Shown here piece after piece: positions 7,119 through 15,655 of a stretch of 41,735 bases of DNA. The notes under the pieces were generated by a model, which saw only the letters and a list, made by a program, of their open reading frames with translations, made no database searches and was not told the DNA's origin. The translations under genes were made by a program, and so were the position numbers. Position 1 is the stretch's first letter; every line of letters begins with the position of its first letter. Source of the DNA: Sulfurovum sp. Its GTDB lineage: Bacteria > Campylobacterota > Campylobacteria > Campylobacterales > Sulfurovaceae. The stretch spans positions 1-41,735 of the forward strand of contig WFYB01000218.1 in the NCBI GenBank assembly GCA_015490315.1, given 5' to 3'.

Positions 7119-8894
7119 ATGCAAAATATCACCAAAAAGTTACTTCTTGTGAGTCTGCTTTTGAGTACCTTCCTCTTTGGGGGATTTTCCAGTGCGTTGA
7201 AGAAGCAGAAGTTTCTATCCCCTGAGGAAGCTTTCAGGGTCACAGCGGTCAAAAAAGGTGATAGTATCGAAACAGAGATCAAGATGGCAGACAAGATCCA
7301 TATCTATGAGGATGCGCTCCACTACCGTATCACGGCACCCAAAAAGGTGGAACTGAAGGTCAACAAACCCGAAGCCAAAGAGCTTGACGGTGACAAGGTC
7401 TATGAGAAAGATCTGCGTATCACGATCCCTGTAAGCCGAATCGAAAGCAAAGTGAAGGGAGACTATACGCTTGAGATAGAGTTTCAGGGGTGCTCGGATG
7501 CAGGTATCTGCTATCAGCCGATCAAAAAGCAGTTTCACTTCAAGGGAGCTAAGGCGGGATTTTTTGACAAGATAAGCAATGCGCTCAAAGAGGGCAATGC
7601 CGCCAAGATTGCCGATCTTCTCTCCAATGAGAGCGGGCTTTTCATTGTGTTTCTCTTTTTCCTTTTTGGGGTCTTTCTTTCACTGACCCCGTGTATCTTC
7701 CCTATGATTCCGATCCTCTCCTCCATTATCGTCTCGCAGCAGAAAGGAGAGGAGAAACCCAGTGTCGCGAAGGCATTTTTCACCTCACTTGTCTATGTAC
7801 TCGCTATGGCGTTGACCTATACTGTGGTGGGTGTCGTGGCGGGACTTGTCGGTGCCGATATTCAGACAGCGATGCAAAATCCGTGGGTACTGAGTGCGTT
7901 TGCGGCGATGTTTGTCGCGCTTGCCTTTTCCCTCTTTGGCTATTACGAAATAGGTCTGCCTGCTTCCTGGCAGAGTAAGTTAAGCCGTGTGAGTGACGAA
8001 GCAGGCGCGAGGGGCGGGCTGATCGGTACAGCTGTTATGGGGCTGCTCTCAGCACTGATCGTAGGTCCCTGTGTCGCGCCGCCGCTTGCGGGTGCGGTAC
8101 TCTTCATTTCTCATACGGGGGATGCGGCGCTTGGCGGGATCGCCCTGTTTGTGATGAGCCTGGGGATGGGACTGCCGTTGCTGCTTGTCGGCATCGGTGC
8201 GGGCAAATTCATGCCCAAGCCCGGGGGCTGGATGACAGCAGTCTCTCAGGCATTTGGCGTGATGATGCTTGCCCTTGCGATCTTCATGCTCTCACGTGTG
8301 CTGCCTGAGAGTGTAACGATGATGCTCTGGGCACTGCTCTTTATCGGTACGGCTCTGTATATGGGAGTCTTCGAGAGCAAGGCAGGCGAGGGGGTGATGA
8401 AGCTTTTTAGGTTGCTTGCGATGCTTTTTTTGCTCTACGGTGTGGCACTCTTTATGGGGGCACTGAGTGGGGCGGATTCGATGTTTAGGCCTTTTGAGAG
8501 ATTTACCTCCGGTACCAAATCGGCAGTAGAGAGTCCCAAGGATAAGGGGCATTTGGGATACTCGGTGGAACGTCTGATGAGAGAGGTCGAAGCCTCGGAT
8601 AAGCCGGTCGTTGTCGATTTTGGCAAGGAGTCCTGTACGGCATGTAAGGAGCTCGAGGAGATCACCTTCCCCGATCCAAAGGTCAAAGAGCAGCTCAAGA
8701 AGTTTACCTTCATTCAGATCGATCTAAGCAAAAATACCGATGCAGACAAAGCCCTGCTCAAAAAGTATGAACTCTTCGGCACTCCGAACATTATATTCTT
8801 TGACAAAAATAACCGCTATCTCCCGGAAAAAAGCCTGACAGGCTTCATCAAGCCCGAAGCGTTCGCCAAGCATCTAAAGAGTGTGGCAGATTAG
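7119..8894 (+). CDS. dsbD: Thiol:disulfide interchange protein DsbD
   Basis: The 591-residue protein moves reducing power from cytoplasmic thioredoxin across the inner membrane to periplasmic thiols, including those needed for cytochrome c maturation. All three modules are present. The N-terminal immunoglobulin-like domain has the pair CSDAGIC (C125/C131). The eight-helix membrane domain has C192 in LTPCIFPMIP and C318 in IVGPCVAPP. The C-terminal thioredoxin domain has ESCTAC (C506/C509). It begins with a signal peptide. The stop codon interlocks with the stop of the convergent gene 8891-10174. The several c-type cytochromes in this window would depend on such a pathway. Confidence 0.95.
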   Translation: MQNITKKLLLVSLLLSTFLFGGFSSALKKQKFLSPEEAFRVTAVKKGDSIETEIKMADKIHIYEDALHYRITAPKKVELKVNKPEAKELDGDKVYEKDLRITIPVSRIESKVKGDYTLEIEFQGCSDAGICYQPIKKQFHFKGAKAGFFDKISNALKEGNAAKIADLLSNESGLFIVFLFFLFGVFLSLTPCIFPMIPILSSIIVSQQKGEEKPSVAKAFFTSLVYVLAMALTYTVVGVVAGLVGADIQTAMQNPWVLSAFAAMFVALAFSLFGYYEIGLPASWQSKLSRVSDEAGARGGLIGTAVMGLLSALIVGPCVAPPLAGAVLFISHTGDAALGGIALFVMSLGMGLPLLLVGIGAGKFMPKPGGWMTAVSQAFGVMMLALAIFMLSRVLPESVTMMLWALLFIGTALYMGVFESKAGEGVMKLFRLLAMLFLLYGVALFMGALSGADSMFRPFERFTSGTKSAVESPKDKGHLGYSVERLMREVEASDKPVVVDFGKESCTACKELEEITFPDPKVKEQLKKFTFIQIDLSKNTDADKALLKKYELFGTPNIIFFDKNNRYLPEKSLTGFIKPEAFAKHLKSVAD

Positions 8895-10174
8895 CGCCGC
8901 TCGATTGGTGTCACGCTGACACGTACGCCTTCATATTCTGCATAGACATCACCATCCGCATAGCGGAAAGGGTGTTTTGTTCTAATCAGTTGAAGTCCGT
9001 GGGGCGGCACGCATACCGCCTCGAAATTCTCGCTTTCACTTCCGATGATGATAGGAAACTTTGAGGTATTGAGTACCCAAAAGTCGGTATGGTCTATATG
9101 CATACTCTCTTCCTCTTCATCATAGATTTTGACACCGTGCTCTTGATGGCTTGCAAAACTCTCAAGCAGGAAGATATCGTGGTAGAATGTATCTTCGATC
9201 TCCTCTTCAAGCAGGACACCCATACTGTTGCGTGAGACATAGGCGACGATGTCGATGTTGTCATTGGTCTTTTGGTTGATGCGGCGGTAGAGCTCTTTTT
9301 TGTCAGTGATCTTGTCCATATCTTTAAAAGAGTGATAGGCGTCGATATGCCCCTTCATGATGATGTTTTCGAAGCGTTCAAAATAGCGGTACTCTTCACG
9401 GATCTTTTTGTTTTTGATCATGGTGCGCAATCTATGATTGATCTTTTTGGAGCTGTCGGCAACCTTGCACTCGACAGGATCGAGATGTTTTTGACGCAGG
9501 ATACCCAGATAATACAGCAGCATATTGATCCGATCCCCGAGAAAATCAAAGAAACGGTTGATAGGGTTGTTGGGACCAAACCATTTCTCAAAGAGTGTCA
9601 GCAGATAACTCAATGCAAAGACTTCAACAAAAGGTGCGATCCATGAAGAGGCAAACCATGAGAGTATAGATGAAGCGATCTTGGTGGCAAACGTCACGAT
9701 ACCTTCGAAGAGTGCCGATGCGATGGTTTTGATCTGTGCAAAGAGCAGAAGTTTGTCGAGATATCCGAACCAGTAGACCACAATACCAAGCAGTGCCAAA
9801 GCGGAAACAATTGCGGCGATATTTTTCAGCTTTGCTTTGAGGTTGAGATGCATATAGAAAGCTTTGACCTCTTTGAGCCCTTCGATGATATGGTCAATGA
9901 TGTTTTTCTTGAGCCACTGCATCAATACATTGTCCAAAAACCAGCGTTTGATCAGTAGCGAGACTCCCTGGATAAAAGTAAGGCTTTTGAGAAATGCGAT
10001 CAGCTTGAGTTTGGAAGCAAACCAGAGTGAGAGAATACTTGCTTTAAAGACCAAGGCAACGGCGAACATATATCCCATTAGCCATTCGTAGGATGCCTGA
10101 TGGGTATATTTCAGTCCGTAGACAACTGCTACGGGGAGTGTGATCGCAAGCAGCGCTTTGTAACGTCTGCGCAT
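8891..10174 (-). CDS. Uncharacterised multi-helix membrane protein with acidic C-terminal domain
   Basis: The 427-residue protein is not recognised. The N-terminal half has about five hydrophobic or amphipathic segments broken by basic stretches (for example YKALLAITLPVAVVYG and IVSALALLGIVVYWFGYL). The C-terminal half, from about residue 230, is soluble and charged, with EEEIEDTFYHD and IYDEEEESMHIDHTD. It lies 12 bases downstream of the small four-helix gene 10187-10645, so the two are probably co-transcribed. Its TAA overlaps the dsbD stop. No catalytic motif could be identified. Confidence 0.75.
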   Translation of the reverse strand: MRRRYKALLAITLPVAVVYGLKYTHQASYEWLMGYMFAVALVFKASILSLWFASKLKLIAFLKSLTFIQGVSLLIKRWFLDNVLMQWLKKNIIDHIIEGLKEVKAFYMHLNLKAKLKNIAAIVSALALLGIVVYWFGYLDKLLLFAQIKTIASALFEGIVTFATKIASSILSWFASSWIAPFVEVFALSYLLTLFEKWFGPNNPINRFFDFLGDRINMLLYYLGILRQKHLDPVECKVADSSKKINHRLRTMIKNKKIREEYRYFERFENIIMKGHIDAYHSFKDMDKITDKKELYRRINQKTNDNIDIVAYVSRNSMGVLLEEEIEDTFYHDIFLLESFASHQEHGVKIYDEEEESMHIDHTDFWVLNTSKFPIIIGSESENFEAVCVPPHGLQLIRTKHPFRYADGDVYAEYEGVRVSVTPIERR

Positions 10175-10186
10175 GGGGTATCTATA

Positions 10187-10645
10187 TCAATCTTCGTCAG
10201 TGGAGTCTGTGGTATAGACGCCGGTCAGTTTTTTCCAGATGATAGAGGCATTGAGTCCAAACCAGATAAGCAGACCCACACCGATGGTTGCTGCCCAGCC
10301 CGCCTGCTCGAAGTCGGTAACATTGATGATGCCATACTGCTGCAGTCCCCATACAAAAGCGGCGATGATGATAACGGTCATGATCGCACCATAGAGTTTG
10401 AGACTCTGGAAGATTGACTTGATCGCCAGTAGCCAGAGTGCGAGCATCAGAAGGATCCCAAAGGGTTTGAATCCCGAAAAGATATCATCGACATTGGAGA
10501 TATAGCTGATGAAGTGGTGTCCGGTCGGGTTCCATGTGCCGATCGCAAGTGCCATGGACATTAGCAGTGTTACCCACCAGTTGAGATGGGTGACCTTTTT
10601 GCCAGTTTTTGTTGTAGAGGTAGAGGTGAGAAATCCCGGTAACAT
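10187..10645 (-). CDS. Small four-helix membrane protein (possibly DUF6524-like)
   Basis: The 152-residue protein has four hydrophobic helices (WWVTLLMSMALAIGTW, FGILLMLALWLLAI, YGAIMTVIIIAAFVWGL and AATIGVGLLIWFGL) and a conserved-looking NPTGHHF loop after the first. The ATG is preceded by AAGGGA about 9 bases upstream. It is first in a two-gene minus-strand unit with the 427-residue membrane protein. I recall similar proteins annotated as DUF6524, but this is from memory and unverified. No function is known. Confidence 0.65.
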   Translation of the reverse strand: MLPGFLTSTSTTKTGKKVTHLNWWVTLLMSMALAIGTWNPTGHHFISYISNVDDIFSGFKPFGILLMLALWLLAIKSIFQSLKLYGAIMTVIIIAAFVWGLQQYGIINVTDFEQAGWAATIGVGLLIWFGLNASIIWKKLTGVYTTDSTDED

Positions 10646-10705
10646 AATATTCTTCCCTTAAGATAATTTGAAGCATTATAGCAAAAAATAATTGATACCT
10701 CTACA

Positions 10706-10798
10706 AGCTATCGGTTTCACTCGATAGCTCTGGCAGTCGCGAACGACAAGCGCCCGTTTCACGGGTTGAGCGCTCCTTTGTCGCCATCGAGTGAAACC
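10706..10798. other. Strongly folded intergenic element with mutually exclusive hairpins
   Basis: A perfect 13-bp outer stem pairs GGTTTCACTCGAT (10713-10725) with its complement at 10786-10798. Inside it, CGACAA (10744-10749) pairs with 10778-10783, GCGC with GCGC, and CCCG/CGGG close a small loop at 10753-10765. Alternatively AGCTATCG (10706-10713) pairs with CGATAGCT (10722-10729), which would break the outer stem. No U tract follows, so it is not a simple terminator. It lies upstream of the cvfB promoter, between divergent genes. It could be a dispersed repeat, a small RNA or a structured leader. Confidence 0.6.
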
Positions 10799-10833
10799 TC
10801 AGTCGGCTAATTAATCAAAGCGTTCAATTACGA

Positions 10834-10839
10834 TATAAT
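10834..10839 (+). promoter_or_regulatory. -10 box of the cvfB promoter
   Basis: TATAAT with a weak -35 candidate (TTAATC at 10811-10816, spacer 17) precedes the cvfB start by 53 bases. It is the only good -10 in the interval after the folded element. Confidence 0.55.
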
Positions 10840-10892
10840 TGCATTTATATCTCGTGTTACGTACACGAAACATCTATAATGAACGGAATAAC

Positions 10893-11771
10893 ATGCAACC
10901 TGCAACAACACCCGAAAACAGCAAAAACCCCACCCTTGAGATCGGTAAGATCAACAGACTCGAAGTCGTACGCGATACAGACTTTGGACTCGTGCTTGAA
11001 GCGGCTGACGGCAGAGAAGTGCTGCTGCCAAACGTCTATGTGATGGAAGATGAGATGCCTATGGGGGCGCTTATCGAAGTCTTTGTCTATACAGACAGTG
11101 AGGATCGTCCGGTAGCGACGACGAAGATGCCCTATGCCAAGCTCGGAGAGTACGGTTATTTCACGGTGGTGGACTACAAGAGCTATGGTGCTTTTGTCAA
11201 CTGGGGGCTGCCCAAAGATCTCTTTGTGCCTCTCTCACAGCAGAAAGAGTACTTCCATATCGGCAAGAAATATATCCTGCGTGTCTGTCTCGATCAAGAG
11301 ACGGGCAGGCTCTACGCGACGCAGAAGATCGGCAAATACTTCAACCGTGATCTCAAAGGGTGTTACCAAAATAGAAAGCTTGAGATGCTGGTACTTGCAA
11401 AGACGCCGTTGGGATACAAAGTGATTGTGGACAATCAGTATGAAGGGATGCTTTTTGAGAACGAGATCTTTGAGGAGATACGTGTAGGTGACACGAAGAT
11501 AGGCTATATCAAGGCGGCACGCAAAGACGGAAAGCTCGATATGTCACTACAGCCCATCGGTGCCAAAGCCAAACTTGGGGTAGCAGAGGGCAAGGTACTT
11601 CAGCTGCTCAAAGAGGCAGGCGGAGAGATGCCTTTTGGCTACAAAAGTGACGCAGAGGAGATACAGAAGGTCTTTGGCGTGAGCAAAAAGAACTTCAAGC
11701 GGGCATTGACCCATCTGATCGATAATCAGGAGATTACGCTGGATGAAAACAGGATCAAATTGGCAGAATGA
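10893..11771 (+). CDS. cvfB: CvfB-type S1-like RNA-binding protein
   Basis: The 292-residue protein has the layout of CvfB/YitL: consecutive S1-like OB domains (about residues 10-70, 72-140 with YGAFVNWGLPKDLFVPLSQ, and 145-215) followed by a C-terminal winged helix (about 225-290, ending KRALTHLIDNQEITLD). Family members bind RNA and affect virulence or stress gene expression in Gram-positive bacteria; the role in Campylobacterota is unknown. Start: ATG 10893 after ACGGAATAAC; the longer frame from 10839 begins at the -10 box itself and cannot be transcribed from that promoter. Confidence 0.85.
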   Translation: MQPATTPENSKNPTLEIGKINRLEVVRDTDFGLVLEAADGREVLLPNVYVMEDEMPMGALIEVFVYTDSEDRPVATTKMPYAKLGEYGYFTVVDYKSYGAFVNWGLPKDLFVPLSQQKEYFHIGKKYILRVCLDQETGRLYATQKIGKYFNRDLKGCYQNRKLEMLVLAKTPLGYKVIVDNQYEGMLFENEIFEEIRVGDTKIGYIKAARKDGKLDMSLQPIGAKAKLGVAEGKVLQLLKEAGGEMPFGYKSDAEEIQKVFGVSKKNFKRALTHLIDNQEITLDENRIKLAE

Positions 11772-11805
11772 AAAAAACTTGCTCTTTTTTGGGCAGTAAA
11801 TCTTA

Positions 11806-11814
11806 TGCTATAAT
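11806..11814 (+). promoter_or_regulatory. Extended -10 promoter for the DUF937 gene
   Basis: TGCTATAAT (TGn plus consensus TATAAT) lies 29 bases before the ATG at 11844. The extended -10 form is typical where no -35 is evident. Confidence 0.65.
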
Positions 11815-11843
11815 TGGATTCAACTTCAGAAAAAGGAAAAAGA

Positions 11844-12290
11844 ATGGATTTAAATGATCTTTTGAGAATGGGCGGAGAGCTTATTCAAAACAACAGTGAC
11901 GATGCGACTACAGGTTTGGATATCGGCGATATTGCTAATGCGCTTGGCGGACTGCTGGGCAACAGTGAGGGTGGACTCGATCTGGGTTCATTGGTGAGCA
12001 GTCTGTCACAGAATGGACTTGGAGAGATCGTCGGATCGTGGCTGGGTGAAGGCGAAAATGCTTCTATCTCACTCGATCAGGTCAAAGACCTGTTAGGTTC
12101 CGATAAAATCTCAGAGTTCGCTTCTCAACTTGGATTGAGTGAAGAGAGTGCCGCGGGTGCATTGGCGGATGCGCTGCCTCAAGTCGTTGACCAGGCAACA
12201 TCTGGAGAGGACTCTATGATAGGTGATCTGCTTGCGCAAGTCGGTGGTGTTAGCGGCGCAATGGATATGATGGGTAAGATGTTTAAATAG
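11844..12290 (+). CDS. DUF937 (YidB-like) protein
   Basis: The 148-residue acidic protein is rich in Gly, Ser and Leu (LGGLLGNSEGG, LGSLVSSLSQNGLG). A C-terminal helical bundle contains VKDLLGSDKISEFASQLGLS and AGALADALPQVVDQAT, the DUF937/YidB pattern. It has neither signal peptide nor membrane helix. Homologues are small soluble proteins of unknown role. ATG 11844 follows AAGGA by 7 bases and a clear extended -10 promoter. A strong terminator at 12337-12364 closes the unit, so the gene is monocistronic. Confidence 0.8.
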   Translation: MDLNDLLRMGGELIQNNSDDATTGLDIGDIANALGGLLGNSEGGLDLGSLVSSLSQNGLGEIVGSWLGEGENASISLDQVKDLLGSDKISEFASQLGLSEESAAGALADALPQVVDQATSGEDSMIGDLLAQVGGVSGAMDMMGKMFK

Positions 12291-12336
12291 AAGGTTAGGA
12301 GGATTCTCCATCTATCGTTTTGGGAAGTGAAAGGGT

Positions 12337-12364
12337 GAGGGGCAATAGCGTCCCCTCTTTTTTT
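12337..12364 (+). terminator. Rho-independent terminator of the DUF937 gene
   Basis: GAGGGG (12337-12342) and CCCCTC (12352-12357) form a GC-rich stem with a 9-base loop, followed by seven T residues (12358-12364). The T tract reaches the stop codon of the opposite gene. Confidence 0.85.
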
Positions 12365-12569
12365 ATGCTTCTGCTCTCATCTCTTTCTTTCTAAAATAGA
12401 GACCCGTCATCATTGTCGCAAAGAACATGATGCCCATAAAAAGCGTATTCATCGCATCGCCCGATTCTGCAACGACAGGATCTGTAACGACAGGTTCGAC
12501 AGGAGCGATATCTCCCCCTGCTATCAGTGCAGTAGTGATCAGTGCCAAAGTAAGTAGTAGTTTTTTCAT
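12363..12569 (-). CDS. Short secreted protein with C-terminal membrane anchor
   Basis: This 68-residue protein has a signal peptide (MKKLLLTLALITTALIAGG), a short Pro/Val/Asp-rich spacer (APVEPVVTDPVVAESGD), then one hydrophobic helix (LFMGIMFFATMMTGLYF) and a basic tail (RKKEMRAEA). Signal peptide, spacer, helix and basic tail together resemble proteins that are sorted or anchored at the inner membrane, but no known sorting signal is clear. AAAGGA lies 7 bases before the ATG. It appears to be a single-gene unit of unknown function. Confidence 0.6.
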   Translation of the reverse strand: MKKLLLTLALITTALIAGGDIAPVEPVVTDPVVAESGDAMNTLFMGIMFFATMMTGLYFRKKEMRAEA

Positions 12570-12720
12570 TGTGCGTTCCTTTGTATTGTCATGCCGCATA
12601 GTATTCACTATGGGTTATTCTAAACTTGATCAATTTCTCAAGTTTATACGCTTCTCTTTAACCGATTTTATTATAGCACGCTTTTTCAAAAATATAAACC
12701 CGCCAGCATGGTATGACAAT

Positions 12721-12749
12721 TTGACAGATTTTTTCTCTTTATATACCAT
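12721..12749 (+). promoter_or_regulatory. Sigma-70-like promoter of the secreted nuclease gene
   Basis: TTGACA (12721-12726) and TACCAT (12744-12749) are separated by 17 bases. Transcription would start near 12756, before the GTG at 12782 but after the alternative TTG at 12752, which supports the later start. Confidence 0.55.
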
Positions 12750-12781
12750 CTTTGGTACAATGGCAGAAAAAAGGCAAAACG

Positions 12782-14335
12782 GTGCGTTATCTTCTTCTCT
12801 ATTTTTCGCTTTTCCTCTGGCTTAATGCAAAACCTTTCAAGGTCGCCAGCTATAACGTCGAAAATCTTTTTGATGCGCGCTATCAGGGGACAGAGTATGA
12901 GGAGTATATCCCTCACAAGCATAATTGGAATGCACGTATGGTCGAGATCAAGCTCAAGCATACAGCTGAGGTGATCTGTGATCTTGATGCCGATATTTTG
13001 GGACTTCAGGAGGTTGAAAATGAACAGATACTCCGTAGACTATCTACGCTGTTACGACGTGTAGGATGTCCCTATCGATATAGTACGATCACACAGAAAA
13101 AGGGTGCGCCGATCCAGGTGGCACTCCTCTCACGCTATCCGATACGAAAAAGCCGGGATATCGTGGTAAGTATCGCGCCAAGAGTGAGAAATATTCTTGA
13201 GGCTGAAGTGGAAGTGGGAGGGTATCCTTTGACCCTCTTTGTCAACCACTGGAAATCCAAAGGCTATGATGGGTTTGAAAGCAAGCGTATCGCCTATGCC
13301 AAAGCCCTTAAAAGGCGACTGGCGACACTGCCGCCGCAAAGGGAGTATATACTCTTGGGTGACTTCAACAGTGACTACAATGCAGACGATACATTAAGTG
13401 AAAAGAACAATGATACTGATGGCAAAACTGCATTTAATGATATCTTGCCAACCCGTATCAACGGAAAGCTTGTGCGTGAGAGAGATCTGTTTAAAACTAA
13501 GCAGATGATACTCTATACACTCTGGCTTGAGCTGCCTATCGAGAAGCGGTGGAGTCAGAAGTTTTACGGCAAACGTTCGACACCCGATCAGATCGTTATC
13601 CCTCGTACTCTTGTCGATGGCAGAGGGATTGATTATGTCAATGACTCTTTTGGGGTATTTCATAGAGATTATCTCTTTACCAAGCGGGGCTATATCAACC
13701 GCTGGCGCTACAAACACGGCAAACATATGGCAAAAGGGTACTCTGACCACCTGCCTGTCTATGCATGGTTTGATACGCTGCCTTACAAGCCGACCGCCAT
13801 ACCTCCTCAAAAGGTTGATGAGAGTGTGAAGAGTATCGATGATCTCTACAGACTTCAGAGTCTGGAACATCCCGTACTCCTCAAAGACGCAGTTGTGGTA
13901 TTCAGGCGTGGCAATCACGCCCTTCTCAAACAAAGCCCCGAGGGCAGAGGGATATTTCTCTATGGCTGCGCTTCCCGTCTCAAAGAGGGGCTTCGCTACG
14001 ATCTGCAGGTAGAGGGACTCAAGAGATACAAGGGGCTCATGGAGCTTCTGGGAGCACATATCGTGAAGCAAAAAGGCAAAGTCGATCTCACTGCGTATCG
14101 ATGGAAGTCGTTACAGCATAAATTGCGACAAAATGAAGTAGTCGAAGAGATAGAGGGTACCTACCGCCATGGAGCACTCTATCTCGGTGACCAAAAAATA
14201 CCCATTTATTTCAAAAATAAAAGGTTTATTCCCAAAGAGGGAAGCAGGCTCAAGATAGCCTATGCGCATCTTGGCTATTATAAACGGTTGCAGTTGGTGA
14301 TCTACAGCAAGAAAGATTTTGAAACACTGGAGTAG
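12782..14335 (+). CDS. Secreted endonuclease/exonuclease/phosphatase-family protein
   Basis: The 517-residue protein starts with a signal peptide (RYLLLYFSLFLWLNA). The N-terminal ~350 residues are an endonuclease/exonuclease/phosphatase fold with FKVASYNVENLFD, ILGLQEVEN, LFVNHWKSK, YILLGDFNSDYN and GYSDHLPVYAWF, which hold the metal and catalytic residues (Asn, Glu, His, Asp). The C-terminal ~140 residues may be an OB-like nucleic-acid-binding domain. It probably degrades extracellular or periplasmic DNA or a phosphodiester. Start: GTG 12782 with AAAGG 7 bases upstream. hemJ follows 3 bases after the stop and is probably co-transcribed. Confidence 0.85.
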   Translation: MRYLLLYFSLFLWLNAKPFKVASYNVENLFDARYQGTEYEEYIPHKHNWNARMVEIKLKHTAEVICDLDADILGLQEVENEQILRRLSTLLRRVGCPYRYSTITQKKGAPIQVALLSRYPIRKSRDIVVSIAPRVRNILEAEVEVGGYPLTLFVNHWKSKGYDGFESKRIAYAKALKRRLATLPPQREYILLGDFNSDYNADDTLSEKNNDTDGKTAFNDILPTRINGKLVRERDLFKTKQMILYTLWLELPIEKRWSQKFYGKRSTPDQIVIPRTLVDGRGIDYVNDSFGVFHRDYLFTKRGYINRWRYKHGKHMAKGYSDHLPVYAWFDTLPYKPTAIPPQKVDESVKSIDDLYRLQSLEHPVLLKDAVVVFRRGNHALLKQSPEGRGIFLYGCASRLKEGLRYDLQVEGLKRYKGLMELLGAHIVKQKGKVDLTAYRWKSLQHKLRQNEVVEEIEGTYRHGALYLGDQKIPIYFKNKRFIPKEGSRLKIAYAHLGYYKRLQLVIYSKKDFETLE

Positions 14336-14338
14336 ACT

Positions 14339-14773
14339 ATGGCGTATTACAATTGGATATTGGCATTTCATGTGATGAGTTTCGTAAGTTGGATGGCGAT
14401 GCTTTTTTATCTGCCGAGACTCTTTATCTACCACAGAGAACATGCTGATGTGAAAGCGTTTACGGATATTGTAAAGATACAGGAGTATAAGCTCTTTAAG
14501 TATATCGGTGTACCGGCGATGTGGGCGACGGTCATCTCTGGTGGTACGATGCTCTATCTCAACAGCGGTATCTTCTCAAGCGGCGGCTGGATGCATGCCA
14601 AGCTCCTGTTTGTTGCACTGCTGATTGCCTACCACTTTTCACTGGAGATTTTGAGAAAAAAGCTGATCGAAGATCCTCATTACAAGAGCGGCAAATGGTT
14701 CAGGGTCTATAACGAAGTGCCGACACTGCTAATGATTTTCATCGTTATCATGGTGGTGGTGAAGCCCTTTTAA
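14339..14773 (+). CDS. hemJ: Protoporphyrinogen IX oxidase HemJ
   Basis: The 144-residue four-helix membrane protein matches HemJ (UPF0093): it starts with YYNWILAFHVMSFVSWMAML, whose helix-1 His is a proposed haem ligand, has RLFIYHREH, and continues with LLFVALLIAYHFSLE. HemJ oxidises protoporphyrinogen IX to protoporphyrin IX late in haem synthesis in bacteria without HemG or HemY. It starts 3 bases after the nuclease stop. Haem supply fits the cytochrome genes at 15656 and 29657. Confidence 0.87.
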   Translation: MAYYNWILAFHVMSFVSWMAMLFYLPRLFIYHREHADVKAFTDIVKIQEYKLFKYIGVPAMWATVISGGTMLYLNSGIFSSGGWMHAKLLFVALLIAYHFSLEILRKKLIEDPHYKSGKWFRVYNEVPTLLMIFIVIMVVVKPF

Positions 14774-14781
14774 TCCATTTG

Positions 14782-14790
14782 TGTTATAAT
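14782..14790 (+). promoter_or_regulatory. Extended -10 promoter for the DUF2231 gene
   Basis: TGTTATAAT (TGn plus TATAAT) lies 32 bases before the ATG at 14823. No convincing -35 is seen. Confidence 0.6.
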
Positions 14791-14822
14791 CTTTTGAAAT
14801 ACAAAACCAAAAGGATTTAACT

Positions 14823-15647
14823 ATGCAACTACCCGAAATCAGTTTACCGACTATTCCTCTACCCTTCGACATTCAGCTCTTGCTTCACCCCGCAGTCGAC
14901 CACTTCGTGATTGCGATTCCGGTCGTAGTCTTATTGCTTGAGCTCTATAACCTTGTGGTCAAGAGAAGTTCGATCTCGGTCTTTTCACTTTTGTTGCTGT
15001 TGTTGGCAGTAGGTTTTACGTTCGGTGCCTATATCACAGGTGTCACTGACGGGAAAGAGGCGTATGATATGCTCAGCCATGAGGGACAAGAGGAGCTTAA
15101 GGCACATAAGCTTCTTGGTACCTACATCCTCTTTATGTCTGCTTTTGTGGTGATCGTCAAACTCCTTGCCATGGCATTGAGAAGTGCACTCTTCAGAGCG
15201 CTTTTTATCGTGATCCTTCTGGGATATATCGCAGTGTTGTTCTTCCAGGGCAAAGAGGGAGGTGAACTTGTTTATGAGCATGGTGCCAATGTATCGAAAG
15301 TCAAAGTACTTGATGATGAACTCTTTGACTGCAAAGATGAACTGAGTGATGCTGAAGAAGAAGCAAAAGAGGCTGCAGCATCCCAAAACGCGCCTGCAGC
15401 TGTATCAAAGGAAGCTCCAGCGGCAGCTGCACCATCTGTTCCCGCTGAGACACAAGGCAGTGAGCAGAGCAGCACAAGCACTTCAGCACAAACGACAAAG
15501 CATGTCGATGCATTGATCGAAAGTGCGAAGCAAAAAGTAGAAGCCGCTTCCAAGGAGGTACTCTCCAAAGTGAAAGAGAAAGCCGGAAGTATGGAAATGC
15601 CTGCAACACCTGCAGCACCTGAAGCGGTCAAGATAGAGACACACTAA
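14823..15647 (+). CDS. DUF2231-type membrane protein with Ala-rich tail
   Basis: The 274-residue protein has four transmembrane helices in the first ~150 residues, beginning LLLHPAVDHFVIAIPVVVLL, whose LHP...H pattern is that of the DUF2231 domain. A charged coiled-coil-like stretch follows (DDELFDCKDELSDAEEEAKE), then a long Ala/Pro/Ser/Thr-rich linker and a final helical segment (IESAKQKVEAASKEVLSKVK). DUF2231 proteins are thought to be haem- or redox-associated membrane proteins, but the function is not established. The low-complexity tail probably extends into the periplasm or cytoplasm. It has its own extended -10 promoter. Confidence 0.72.
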   Translation: MQLPEISLPTIPLPFDIQLLLHPAVDHFVIAIPVVVLLLELYNLVVKRSSISVFSLLLLLLAVGFTFGAYITGVTDGKEAYDMLSHEGQEELKAHKLLGTYILFMSAFVVIVKLLAMALRSALFRALFIVILLGYIAVLFFQGKEGGELVYEHGANVSKVKVLDDELFDCKDELSDAEEEAKEAAASQNAPAAVSKEAPAAAAPSVPAETQGSEQSSTSTSAQTTKHVDALIESAKQKVEAASKEVLSKVKEKAGSMEMPATPAAPEAVKIETH

Positions 15648-15655
15648 TCGTTAAA

